Of a stretch of DNA of 64,000 nucleotides, positions 31,286 to 42,133 are shown piece by piece. The stretch comes from Rhizodiscina lignyota (taxonomy: Eukaryota > Ascomycota > Dothideomycetes > Aulographales > Rhizodiscinaceae): positions 3,258,452 to 3,322,451 of the forward strand of contig ML978122.1 in the NCBI GenBank assembly GCA_010015805.1, in the 5' to 3' direction. Below the pieces are notes generated by a model that saw nothing but the letters and a program-made list of their open reading frames with translations, was not told the DNA's origin and did no database searches. The translations under genes were made by a program, and so were the position numbers. The stretch's first letter is position 1; each line of letters opens with the position of its first letter.

Positions 31286-31656
31286 CGTAGAAATGTGAAG
31301 TATCCAACATCTGTTGCAGAACCACATCGTATGACATACTCAGTTCAACGTTCAGAGTCAACCATCTTTGCCTTAAGGAACAAAAGCACAACTGACATTT
31401 AATACTGTTGTGTCTTGATGTCGTCAATGGGGCGTTAAAGCCCCTCAAAATTCTTGTCTATCATGAGAAGACGGAGGAGACGGAGGAGTGGCTACAACGA
31501 GGTAAACTTGTTCATCGTGGAATGAGAAGGTATTCGATGTGTGAGCGGATTCCAGAACCCCATGCTTCGATACTTCAATATTGGCACACTTGCGTTTACC
31601 AGAGAAGCAGATAGATTTTTGATAAGAACCGCAGCGTTTCGACGCGCTCAAACTCT
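31286..31656. other. Region before the transporter remnant
   Basis: No gene is supported. It may contain further, unrecognisable remains of the transporter fragment that follows. Confidence 0.35.
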
Positions 31657-31974
31657 TTGCGACTTGGGAGAGTGCTCATGTCACTGGCTAGCAACCAACA
31701 GGAAGAAGACAATGACGCGATGCGTGTCAAAGTTATCAAATTGCTCCAAATCATGAGCAGGGGTCTTGCCTTCATTGGCAACTTTTGTAATCCGATCGGT
31801 CTGGAGAACCTTGGATGGAGACATATTTTGCTCTACTGGACTATGCTGATCGTCCAGACTATCACTATTTTCTTCTTCTACCCTGAAACGAAAGGTTTAA
31901 CGCTCCAGGAGATTAAGATGGTATTCGAAGGTGAAAGTTCTGAGATGAAGGCCGTAATCCGTGGAGCTGGATAA
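31657..31974 (+). pseudogene. C-terminal remnant of an MFS sugar transporter
   Basis: About 100 codons match the last part of fungal hexose transporters: NFCNPIGLENLGWRHILLYW, then a hydrophobic helix, then YPETKGLTLQEIKMVFEG, the diagnostic P-E-T-K-G motif after helix 12. The upstream 370 bp contain no recognisable transporter helices in any frame, so the first eleven helices are missing. A stand-alone product would not be a transporter. I call it a truncated pseudogene. Confidence 0.75.
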
Positions 31975-32633
31975 GGATAACGTGGAACATGTGGAAATCG
32001 TGGAAGACTCCCAAACGAAGAGAGCTGATTGAATAGTAGTATCCGGGATTAGGCCATCAGTTCTTGAATCATTAGCGAATGGCTTTCGCTTCCCATGAAA
32101 GCAGTTAAAGAAGATTCATACGACATTGCACAATCTCAGAATCGAGCGCCTTTACGCCTTTCGGCTCAGCCATTTCTCCTCGCCGGCACGTCAATCCATG
32201 CCAAGTACTTGAATGGATAGCCAGACCAACATGCCATTCGTTCCGCTGACAGTGATCGATGCCGTTCTTCAGCGATGACCTCCAAACTGACATTGCATTT
32301 GAGGTGTCTGCCGGCGTACAAAACGCGTGACGCCATACGATTTCGCGCGTATTAGCGCGATTTAGTGGGGTGAGAGATTCGCCTGACCCCTGGAAGTGAC
32401 TCGCATAATACTCCGAAAGTCCATCACCAGTTTCTGTGAGCTTTCGTCTTTCTTTCCGAGTGTCATTTCATTTCATGCCAATCCTTTAATTTCATTAGCC
32501 ACTCGTTAAATCCTCCACTTCACTTCCACCCCTTTGCCAATTCGCGACCCAAATTGATATCCGTAAAGCACTTTTCATTTTCACTACACGTTATAATGCA
32601 AATCATCGAAGGATTCCAGGTCGAGCCGAAGAC
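31975..32633. other. Intergenic, transporter remnant to DUF6604 pseudogene
   Basis: I see no gene. A C/T-rich leader-like stretch at about 32430-32600 precedes the pseudogene ATG. Confidence 0.45.
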
Positions 32634-35416
32634 ATGCCTCTACCGAATCTTCTGTCAGGAAGCTACAAACAGTACAAAGACGACACAAACGTATTTACAA
32701 CGTGGCTCCACCAAGCGGCCACAGCATGTGGCTACAAATCCTCGAGCCCGATCCAGCCAGCGTCAGTGCCAGACAAAACAGTGGCCTCGCCTTCTCCTGC
32801 TGCTATCACTGCTCCATCCAAGCGATTGAAAGGCAAGGAACGAAAATTAGCGAAGCAAACCGCCAGCATCTCGGCGACGTCGAAATCAGCGCCCCAACCA
32901 GTGAAGCCTCCAGCAGAGCCGGTCAAATACAAAGTCTCAACGCAGGAGATTCTCACACAAGCAAGGGCAATTGCGACGTCAGGATTCAAGGGATTGGTTC
33001 TTCCGAGTGGGATTCGAAAGGTGCTTGACCGAGCAATTTCCGCGCGAGAACGCTGTGCGGAGCCCTATACCAATGCTGGCGTGCAAGACGTTCGCTCCGA
33101 TGAGGGCCACCGACACTTCATTGAAATTCTTCAGCACGCAAAAGTGCTTCTGGATCCACAAGTTCCAACGGAGGAAAGACACATGCCTAACACACGTGCA
33201 CGCAGTGGTACGACCAAGGGTCGGGAGCTTGAATCACAAAAGCAGCTAGCCAACATGTTCAAGGCATTGGAATTGGAGAACGTTGATGAAGAGTTCCGTC
33301 TGACACCTGTTGATGTGGCCCTTGCTGCAAGGACCGAGAAACGCAATTGCAAGACGTCTGTGAGATTTACGAGCTTGACGACAGCAGACACCTGGACGTG
33401 GCCTTTGAATTGTTTTGCTTCTTTGAAGATCTCCACGAAATCGAAGGCCAGATCAAGTCCACCTGAAAAAGGTTCGTAGCCGGCGAAGTCAGCCTGATTA
33501 CCGCAACTGTGACAACACAAGCTGCGATCGACATGGTAAAACGTATGGAAAAGGAGACTCAGCTCTCTATCCGCGCCAAGGAAAGCGCATCTCGACACCC
33601 TTATGTAACCCTGTCTATACGCATCTTCGCAGAAGCAATGGCGAGTCTACGCATTGTTGGCTTCAACCTGGATACTCGAGCATCAGCCATTCCACGATTT
33701 CATCTACCTCCCAACGGCACGAATTCTCATGAAGTTTGCGAGTGTAGGGGCTTTTTGTCGGGATAAGGACTGGCCCATACCTGTACCCTCAATGAAATTT
33801 GGCTACCTATCTCGACCCCATCTGCTGGAACGGCCCGTGTACAAGAAACTGGATGCGAACGATCGTATTCTGACAGAGTTGCTCCTTGACATTGCATTGG
33901 CTGATAAACTCCAGAATTCACATTTCGCCATCAAGACTGGAGTGGCAGCGGAGCTTCGAAAGGATAATTCCAACGTCGACCTTGGCGATGAGTTTGCGAA
34001 AAGTCTCCACGAAATTTGGGAATCGGGCAAGGTGTCGACGTACACTGTCTTTGCTGGGCAGCTGATACTCGATATACTGGATATTTGCGGCGGTCGACCG
34101 CTTTTTCACGAGAAAATGCTCGAAGCTGGCCGAAAAGCAGACGGAACTTTCGGTTGGAAGATAACAAACGGTGTGATGGATTTTCCTGAGGCGCGCTGGA
34201 TGGACAATAGCACGCCTCTGGTACGGGACGCCTGGATGCTGATCACACATCATATACCGCTGCCGTTTTCCTCTTATGTGAAGCAAAAGAAATTGGAACC
34301 AGTTCCATCGCGACCGACTTTCTTTCTGAACTCGGATGAGGCGCCTCCTGAAGTGCGGGCGATAATGGACGAGTACAATGCGGCAAAAGGAATAAGCCGC
34401 CGGGACAAGGAGGCGGTGGCTATGATGAAGCGCCTTGACATGAGAGAGATAAAACCAAACCAAGAACAAACCTTTCTTTTCACGCACAATCCACTATTTT
34501 GCGGTAGGGCGACGTTAAAGCTGGCCGTGTTGCAGGAGCAGGCAGGAATTGCCCTTGCGAATCACCATATGTCCATATTCACAACAGCATATCTGTACAA
34601 CGCACTCCAGCAACTTCGACTCACTGAAGTACGTTGGCCAGAAATCGAGCGTATTATTGAACTGCATAAAGGGCCCATATTCGCAGACAGGATCCTGACG
34701 ACAGCGAGCGAGATGTTCCACTGAATGTCGTATCGAACTGGCGTACGTGCGCAAATGAGAGGAGAGGCGCAGATGAAGCGCTTCGACGAAAAGAGGACGT
34801 ATCTCATGTCGACCAATGCGGCATCAGACGCGCTGAGAGAGATGCTTGACAGTAAAGGGTCATTGGAAAGGGCGCTCATCCAGCTTGAGGATCAAGTCCA
34901 TAAGCATGAATCTATGCTGAATGGTAAGTTCTCCGACGGTACATTGTGGCGTTATTCGGAAATGGTGCTGGTGGGGAAGAAGCTAACTCCAGGAGTCAGA
35001 ACTTCCGAAGAAGTCGGCGTTCCGCCGTCGATGCCATCTAACGCCAGTCGAATTGCTTTGCGGACTCGAATCGTATCTCAACACAGCTCTCAACGACATT
35101 GAAATCGACTATATTACGCTCACCAAGACCTGCAATCGACTGATGAAGTCCATGCGCGTAGTTTTCGAGAACAAATACGGCCAAAGCTACCAGTCCACCC
35201 AGGAATATGGACAGTCGGTTGACCATTCTTGATTCACCAGTGCTGAAACTCCTCGAAGACCATGATCCCAATCACAACTGTCCGGAATGTGCTCGGGAAA
35301 GGCGAAGATTCAACGCGCCCGTTCGTCAGGACTCGGGAGGCGAACAGCTTCGAACTGCCAGAGATCTCTTTGAAGAGTTTTTCAATGCTAATATCAGACC
35401 GGCCATCGAGGGTTGA
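32634..35416 (+). pseudogene. DUF6604-domain protein, multiply disrupted
   Basis: The start (LPNLLSGSYKQYKDDTNVFT) is the DUF6604 N-terminus. Homology then wanders between frames. Frame 1 runs to about 33310-33345. The next frame (DVCEIYELDDSRHLDVAFEL, FFEDLHEIEGQIKST) has a TGA at 33464-33466 where relatives have Trp, then GEVSLITATVTTQAAIDM. Near 33670 it shifts back (PFHDFIYLPTARILMKFASV) and stays open to a TGA at 34722-34724. After that, MSYRTGVRAQM continues in frame. A normal-looking intron (34924-34992, GTAAGT...CTCCAG) follows, and near 35220 another shift leads to LTILDSPVLKLLEDHD and the end. Two stops and three shifts without fitting introns indicate an inactive gene, unless the assembly is faulty. 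Intact relatives are large fungal proteins of unknown function. Confidence 0.75.
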
Positions 35417-35581
35417 ACATGCCGATGCGAGGAAACTGAGGCATGCTCAGCATTTGACAGCTGAGCAGTGCAAATGTGTAAATACCACTGCTGTATATTG
35501 TATATTTGTCGAATTACCATTTACATGAAGGTCAGCATAAGATTCCACACAACATTAACATCACCAACTCCAATCACAACT

Positions 35582-36517
35582 TTACAAGTAAGCGAGGGCA
35601 GCACCGAGAGGAGCCATTGCGAGACCGGCTGCCCATGCATCGAAGTGAAATGTAACCTGCGCCGCTGCACCCGTTGACGTCGATCCTGCTGCTAATGCCG
35701 GCTTCGTGACGGTCTTTGTCGCAGCGCCGGTTGTCGAAGAAGAGAAAGCGGCCTGCTTCTTGTTGCATCCGCTCTGGCATCTGCGCTTCGTCAGCAATCC
35801 TCGATCTTGGTATATAAAACAGCAGGAATTCTGGGTAACCCACCCTTTACCACAATGCAGAGACGTGCCTCCACAGAAACTGTTTTCTTCACGTTAGCCG
35901 CATTCATTTTCTTCGGAGGCTCGACGTGTAGACCCACCCTGCGGAGCTGCAGCAAGGACCGTAGTTGTACACTCCGTATGAGACAAGCGCATTTGGACCC
36001 AATTCAGCATTGCATACCGCACCGCCGAAGTTTGCACCACATTGGCCGTCGCATCGAGGAGAGTCGCCAATGCCTGACCAACTGCAGGCTGGATTTCCAA
36101 GGGTCATGTTAGGCTTGTGGCAAAGACCATATTTCGGATTGCAATCGGCGCCGCAGTACTGATCCGTGTTTCCGCAAAATCTGAGATGCAAAATTAAACG
36201 AGTCATTCCAGACTTTATCAGATGTCAGCCTTACCCAGAGGAACTGTATCTTTGTCAGTATATAACTCTACGTTGATGGAAGGATTTGCGCACCTGCAGC
36301 ATGGGTTTATTCCGTCGACAAAGCACATGGTGCCTTTTGGACCTCCGCAAGATTCATCGGTGGTTATCGGGCCTTTCGCACTATGTGTAGCAGAAGGCTT
36401 GGAGTGCAGATGTGAGGCAAGACTTGTTGAGTTTGTGGATGCGTGTGTGGTTTCATTCTTTGCTGCGTGGACGTGTAGCGCGAGGAGCAGAAGCTCCAAC
36501 CAGACCAAGATGAACAT
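35582..36517 (-). CDS. Secreted chitin-binding (CBM18-like) protein, likely GPI-anchored
   Basis: Four exons on minus (36517-36294, 36243-36235, 36180-35938, 35879-35582) encode 257 aa. A signal peptide (MFILVWLELLLLALHVHA) is followed by a Ser/Thr/His linker and two hevein-type modules. Module 1 reads CGGPKGTMC...CCSSSGFCGNTDQYCGADC; module 2 reads CDGQCGANF...CCSSAGFCGGTSLHCG. The SSSG of module 1 is supplied by a 9-nt microexon, and module 2 needs the intron 35937-35880. A Ser/Thr/Ala-rich tail ends in a hydrophobic segment (AAGLAMAPLGAALAYL), typical of GPI attachment. Both modules keep the CCSxxGFCG chitin-contact core. Proteins of this kind sit at the cell surface or protect hyphal chitin. 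No catalytic domain is present. Confidence 0.88.
36235..36243 (-). other. 9-nt microexon
   Basis: TTCCTCTGG (minus) lies between acceptor gatacag (ends 36244) and donor gtaagg (36234). With its neighbours it encodes the Ser-Ser-Ser-Gly of CCSSSGFCG. Without it the conserved module is broken. Confidence 0.8.
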
Positions 36518-37637
36518 TTTAGGCTAGTTTGCGACACTCGAACCGTGGGGAGAAATACTTTAGTTAATGGCGAAGAAGAAGAGAAAAGAGCGACTGTAAA
36601 CGAGTGACTGCGCTGATGGTATGAAAGATCAAGAGAATGACAGCAGTGAAACGAAGTCACTGAAACGAAGGCAGGAAGACGCACGACAAAATGTCATCGC
36701 AGTCGCGACAAGGTCGAGGCAGATCGACCTAATCAATGCTCTGCAGCGATAGCATCGTCAGCCACAATAATGAGCCATATCAGGTGCGCTGCTCGGCTTG
36801 CACTCCGTACGCTCGCGCCCAACTGAAGAAGGGAAAAAGGTACTGTAGCACCTACGAAGCGGCGGGCATTGGGGCCATCTGACGGGCACGGGCGCCTCGC
36901 TAACTGCGGCACTTGCTGCCCCTGCGTCCCGTATAGCAGGTACCCGTCCTTCGGGAGCACGCCGCCGAAAAACCAATCTGCAGTGGCCAGCCCAACGAGG
37001 GGATAGCTTCACAATTTGCCAGCGCTCATGCCCATCGTATTCCTATTCAGATGATTCATGCCGTGCTCGCTAGACACGGGGAGGCAGCTCTTCAGAGCCA
37101 ATTGACGAACGGCTCTTCACGATGTCGCGAGCGGCGAATTCTCGCGTTGACGCCTGAGACGTGGAGAACTGCAGTCTGGTGTATGAAGCGCATTGCTGAC
37201 TTTAGCACTCTATTTTCCGCCCCAAACGTTAAATTGCACGGGACTCCTATCAGTCTACTAAGCAGCTTCACTTCCCTGGCGTGCATAGACCATGCGCTGC
37301 CGAGGGCGAGGGCTCACTTTGGAGCGTTTGCGCGCTATCAGCCATCCCCATTTCACTGCGTCGCGTACATAGGCAGGCTAGCCTTGTTTCCTCCCTGAGC
37401 GTTCGTATTGGCCATTTTGCTATACAGCACTGTCTCACTTCTCCTTTCGTTTCGTCTAAACAATTCTGCGTACAATCAGCAAAAGCCAGCAGTGCCGCAT
37501 GGAAGCTCCTCGTCGGCCCTTGCTCTCCACAATTTGAAAACGCCATCTCAATCTTCAAGCCTGACTACTTCTTTTCATGTCAACTGCGATCGACCGCCCA
37601 CATCGGAGACTGAAGAGAACCGCAACCTTCCTTCTCG
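36518..37637. other. Divergent intergenic region, 1.1 kb
   Basis: Promoter region of two divergent cell-surface genes. I see no gene or strong repeat. Confidence 0.5.
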
Positions 37638-38534
37638 ATGCGGTCGTTGCTGTTTATCCTCCCAGCGCTGGTTGCTGGCAGCACCAACATTGCGACGTTC
37701 TCAGACTCGAACTGTCAACAATCATTTCAGAACCTCCAAGGCCCGAACGGCTATCCTAATGGAACATGTACCGCCCTCAACACCCAAGGGTCGTATGGGA
37801 GCTTTCAGGTGGTCGATGAGGACCCGGGCTGTACAGGTAGAGACTGCTCAAACGGTCGCGCCTGAAGATTCTACTAACGACAGTTTGCAGTCACAATATA
37901 CGGCAAAGATGCGACTCCAGACAGTTGTTCTTCGACCTCTCTACAATTCGCCGAGATAGCGATGTGCTATAATGCTTCTTGGGTATACTACAGCATCGAT
38001 GCTTGCCTTCGGCCAGGCACAGCAGCCTACTCATCCGCTCTTTCCGCCTCCTCCGCTGCATCCACATCATCGGCAGCAGCAGCAACATCATCATCTTCGT
38101 CTTCCACATCTCATTCATCACACTCGTCACCCATTGGTCCGATAGTTGGAGGCGTTGTTGGAGGAGTTCTTGTTGGCATGCTCGTACTGGGCGGCGGTTT
38201 CTTTTTGTTAAGAAGGCGGAGGACTCAAAAGCAACAAGAGCGGTCGTCAAGAGATTACCACGAGATGCCAGGAAGCCAGGGGTGGATACCACATCGCGAT
38301 GCGAAGGTAAAGGACACGGCACAAGCACAGGAGCTTCCAGCAAACCAAGTTGGAGAGCTGCCTGGTGACATGGGGTTCAGCCCTCGTTCAGAATTGGAGA
38401 CACCGACTACAGGAATGGAGAGAGACTTTGACAAGAGTCAACACCAGTTTGAGAGTCAGACACAGTACGAGCCAGTTGAGCTGGATGGACATTCGCAAAT
38501 AGAGATGCAGCCATTGGACCGGGACCGAAAGTAA
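37638..38534 (+). CDS. Single-pass cell-surface protein with Ser-rich stalk
   Basis: Two exons (37638-37836, 37891-38534; intron 54 nt, GTAGAG...TTGCAG) encode 280 aa. A signal peptide (MRSLLFILPALVAG) precedes a small ectodomain with several Cys (DSNCQQSFQ, GTCTALN, DPGC, DSCSS, MCYN, DACLRPG) and N-glycosylation sequons. Then comes a Ser/Ala-rich stalk, one membrane helix (IGPIVGGVVGGVLVGMLVL), an RRRR stop-transfer and a hydrophilic cytosolic tail of about 110 residues. The layout resembles Wsc/Mid2-type wall sensors, but the ectodomain is not a WSC domain I recognise. Function unknown. Confidence 0.82.
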
Positions 38535-39812
38535 TTCTGTATTATTGTACATGTCAAACCACCGACGAATCTCATTTACGATATGCATATTGAACACCAC
38601 TTTCTGCTCGTGCTAAATCTGTTCGTACTAAACGAACCTCAGCTTTCCTTCTCGGGATCGGTTCAGACTCGATCTCCATTATCTGCAGCCGAAATGAGAC
38701 GGTTTTGTACTGGTATGACAGCGGCACTGGGGGCGGGCGTAATGCGTTGGACGGCGTTGGACGGCATTTCCGCCCTCAGGCCATGATTCTCACTACTTCG
38801 GCACGCCGCACGACTGCCATCTCCCTTGCCAGATTTGGAAAAAGGTGTTGAGCAAAACGATAAACGCCAGCGTTCCACAGCCTGATAGACGCTATATGTT
38901 CCACATATGAGCGAGGACTATGAAACAAAAATAGCGTTCGCAATTCTCGTGGAAGTGGTTAAGCCTGTCCCGCAGGCCAAGAAGTGCGAGCAGCGAATTT
39001 CACGATTGGTGAGGAGGTGTCGATCAACGGTCGCCTCGAACAGCTATACCCATGCTATATCCTGAAATCCGGCGGGCATTGAGAGGAGCAGTGCTCAGGG
39101 CAGGCTGGAGATTGGTTGGGACGACGCCCTCACACAAGCCACGCTAATGCAAGGTACAACGGCTCCTCCCTTCTCCTCGCCGACTTCATCAGTTCTCGAA
39201 CGCGAAGCTTCAGCGCCGAGCCAATTCTAATTTCGCAGTCCAGCTCAATTCATTTTCACCAAGCTCGTATGCCGGCCTGCACACGAAGGAAAGCCATGCG
39301 CTGCACAGCGACACGCGGCTGTCATGACTTGTCACTGGATGCACGCTTGCGGATCTGAATCATGGCTACGCCCGTCAGCATATTGGCTAATGTGCGCCGT
39401 TGAGAAGCGAAATTCAGAGCCTCCTGAGCATGCGCCGTGATTCCATCATCCTTGACAAAGCTTTGCGCCAGCGCCGCATGGCCACAGGGCTGGAGATTCC
39501 ACTCAATTTGGAAGCCTAAGGCGCGGTCAATGCCCTCATGGCCCAGCTAATTTATATATGGACGCTTGCCCGTGAACCGCAAATCGTTAGTTGCACATTC
39601 CAAGTTGGGACAGATCTTCACTCTTTTATAAGTCGGAGTCTGCTGAGTTGCTTTTGACTACCAGTCAAGAAGCGTTCGCGTCAGTTTTGTATAATCTCTT
39701 CATGTGCTGATTCGCTGACGAAATCATAGCTCCATTCCACTCTTTTGGATCATCATCGACCGAAACACTCGTTCATTAATCACGGTCGCTAATCTATCTT
39801 GACCTCATCACC
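38535..39812. other. Intergenic, 1.28 kb
   Basis: No gene is supported. A TATAA string at 39627-39631 lies about 180 bp upstream of the next start and may be its TATA box. Confidence 0.45.
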
Positions 39813-40434
39813 ATGGGCAAACTCAGTCTTCTTGTTGCTGCTGGCGCTTTCGCGCTCCAGGCCACCGCTTGCAACCTGATCTACAGCGCCTCGCATACCT
39901 TTTACGGCTGGCCAGACAATGACCCAGCTTCAGCCCAAACAGCCTATGACTGTGGCCGCAACTACACGGCTGGCGGTTCCGGCACATTCGATGACCCACT
40001 CACGTTCGCATCTGCACCTGGAGAGTTTGATCCTTGCGAGGTCATCTACTCTCCGTACGTGATGAAGTACCTGCGCATGGAGGACACTTGCGCTCAATGC
40101 ACAACCGACTGGAATGGCGGCAACGGCGGCTTCCCTCACATTGATGTCTGGGTTGGCAACAGCTATGGTGGCGGTGGAGACGACCAAGTCAGCTGCGAGG
40201 TTGAATTGACGCCCCAGGCGCAAAGCCAGGGTCTTGTGCGTTACCCATGGGATGGACACACTGTTAACAGTAAGCTCTTGCCCCGCGATAATCGAAATTT
40301 TCCGTCTGGTGGTAGCGTAGAACGATGATGCTGACATGTTGGCAGGCGGCGAACTCTATGACCTAGACTCCGTTACTTGCTACCCAGGCAACTTGAACAC
40401 GGGCTACAGCATCGACGATTATGCCAACTGCTAG
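39813..40434 (+). CDS. Small secreted cysteine-containing protein (fungal family of unknown function)
   Basis: Two exons (39813-40269, 40346-40434; intron 76 nt, GTAAGC...TTGGCAG) encode 181 aa. The signal peptide is MGKLSLLVAAGAFALQATA. The mature part carries the conserved string TFYGWPDNDPASAQTAYDCG, then TFDDPLTFASAPGEFDPCEV, LRMEDTCAQCTTDW and HIDVWVGNSYGGG, ending DSVTCYPGNLNTGY. I know this pattern from a widespread family of small fungal secreted proteins; the fold and role are not established, though a barwin/expansin-like barrel has been suggested for similar sequences. About eight Cys suit disulfide stabilisation. It could be an effector-type or housekeeping secreted protein. Confidence 0.85.
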
Positions 40435-42133
40435 AGCAGGAGCGTGAAGTTGCGTGAAGTTGCGTGCTCGCGTGGGGTGGAGTTCGTTCGGGGACGTGGG
40501 AGGAGCGAAGAGGGACGGCCTGGGGTTCATATGAGCATACTCGCTGCGCTCATCTGGGGTTAATCTTCACATCATACATCAAAGGCGCAGCCGCTGAACC
40601 AGCACAATGATGCGGCTATCGCTATTTTGTCGTCTTAATATTCAATGTGCATAGTTATCTCGCGGCAATACAATCCATGTTCAAGAGGGACTTGATCCAT
40701 GCGCAGTTACTCTTCAATCGCCTTGGACCTCCGTATATTGAACCTACCGTATTTTTTGCGTGATTTCCTGGAATTTGGAAGAGCCTCCGTATGTTGATTA
40801 GTATCTATTTTCATCTTGACTTCCTGGCATCTGGAGCTCAGCATGAGCCGCCAAAAGATGAGAGGAGGCTCGGAGGTTTTAACCGTATTAGGAATAGCTT
40901 TGCCGCACAAACTTGTGCCACGTTTGAGCAGAGCTTTACCCACCGACTCTCTTCTCCTTCTCAGCAAAGGGACAGCATGTTGTAATACAGGACAGAGAAT
41001 CTCGCCGTCTATTCATTTAGCAATGAACCCTTGACCTTCTTGGCATGGTGCTGTCGCCGCGAATCAGTTGCCAGCGATTGAGTTGACGACTGGAGTCATC
41101 GCAGCCTGGACTGTCTTGAATCCAGTCTCATCCATTCCCTTCTTGCTCAATGTTTTTGCATAGCTTTAAATCTAGGCTGAATATTTCTGCTTATACCAAG
41201 CCATCGTAGAAGACTGTACTGTGTTTTTCTCACGTTCTGTTCTCTGACTGGGAATTAATGGGGCATCGATGCCCCAAGCAATTGCTTTCTTTTCTCTTCC
41301 TGGCGCTTCCATATGTCTTTTTATCTGCATCTGGTGTATTCCCAAGTTGAATTGTGCACATATACCGGAAAACTAACAGTACTAAGACACAAACGATATC
41401 TTTCAACCTCATCCCTTGGGCCAGAGAATGCAGTCCGAACACGATAATACGACTCATGGCTTGGTCACCGATCATACCCCACGATGCAGACGCATAGTGT
41501 TTGTTCATGCTGCATCGGCGACTTCTCTGCGGCAAAGCTATGGCAGATGCCAAAATCATCCGAATATGGCACAGTTTTGGGGCAATTTCAAGTCCAAGAC
41601 AATCCAGACGGAACATACGTGCTTTGGCCACTTTAATGGCGCAAAAGAACAACAGAGTCATGCATATATGTGGCAATTGAGACATCCCAAAACACCATCA
41701 CAAGATACTTCGGCAATTGTTCATCCGCGGCAATGGCTACTGTCATCCCTCTAGCGCGTACGACTCGGTTGAATACGAACAACCAGTCCTTTTGAGGCTT
41801 TGGCACACCACCATGGCATGCGCAATTCTTGTGTCAGTAACCCGGAAAACTCGGCAACGTATCGTCTGATCCATAGCTATCCCAGAGATGCGACATACCT
41901 TTGAAACCACTCTTGGGCGAGGCGAAAATAATGGCACAGCGCAATCTGTATCAGTACACCTTGACTACTGATACATGTGACATTGATGAGTATCGTAGCG
42001 ATGGCACAGCAACGATGGAGAGGATAAATACTGCACTAAGTGTCCGCTGCCAGATACACAACTCAATGTTCTGGCAGTCGTCTCCACTACTACATTTTTC
42101 ACCGATTCACACTGTCCTCACCTCACTTGAAAG
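40435..42133. other. Intergenic, 1.7 kb
   Basis: No gene is supported. A short direct repeat (GCGTGAAGTT twice) occurs at 40441-40462. Frames on both strands at 41230-41754 look like chance. Confidence 0.45.
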
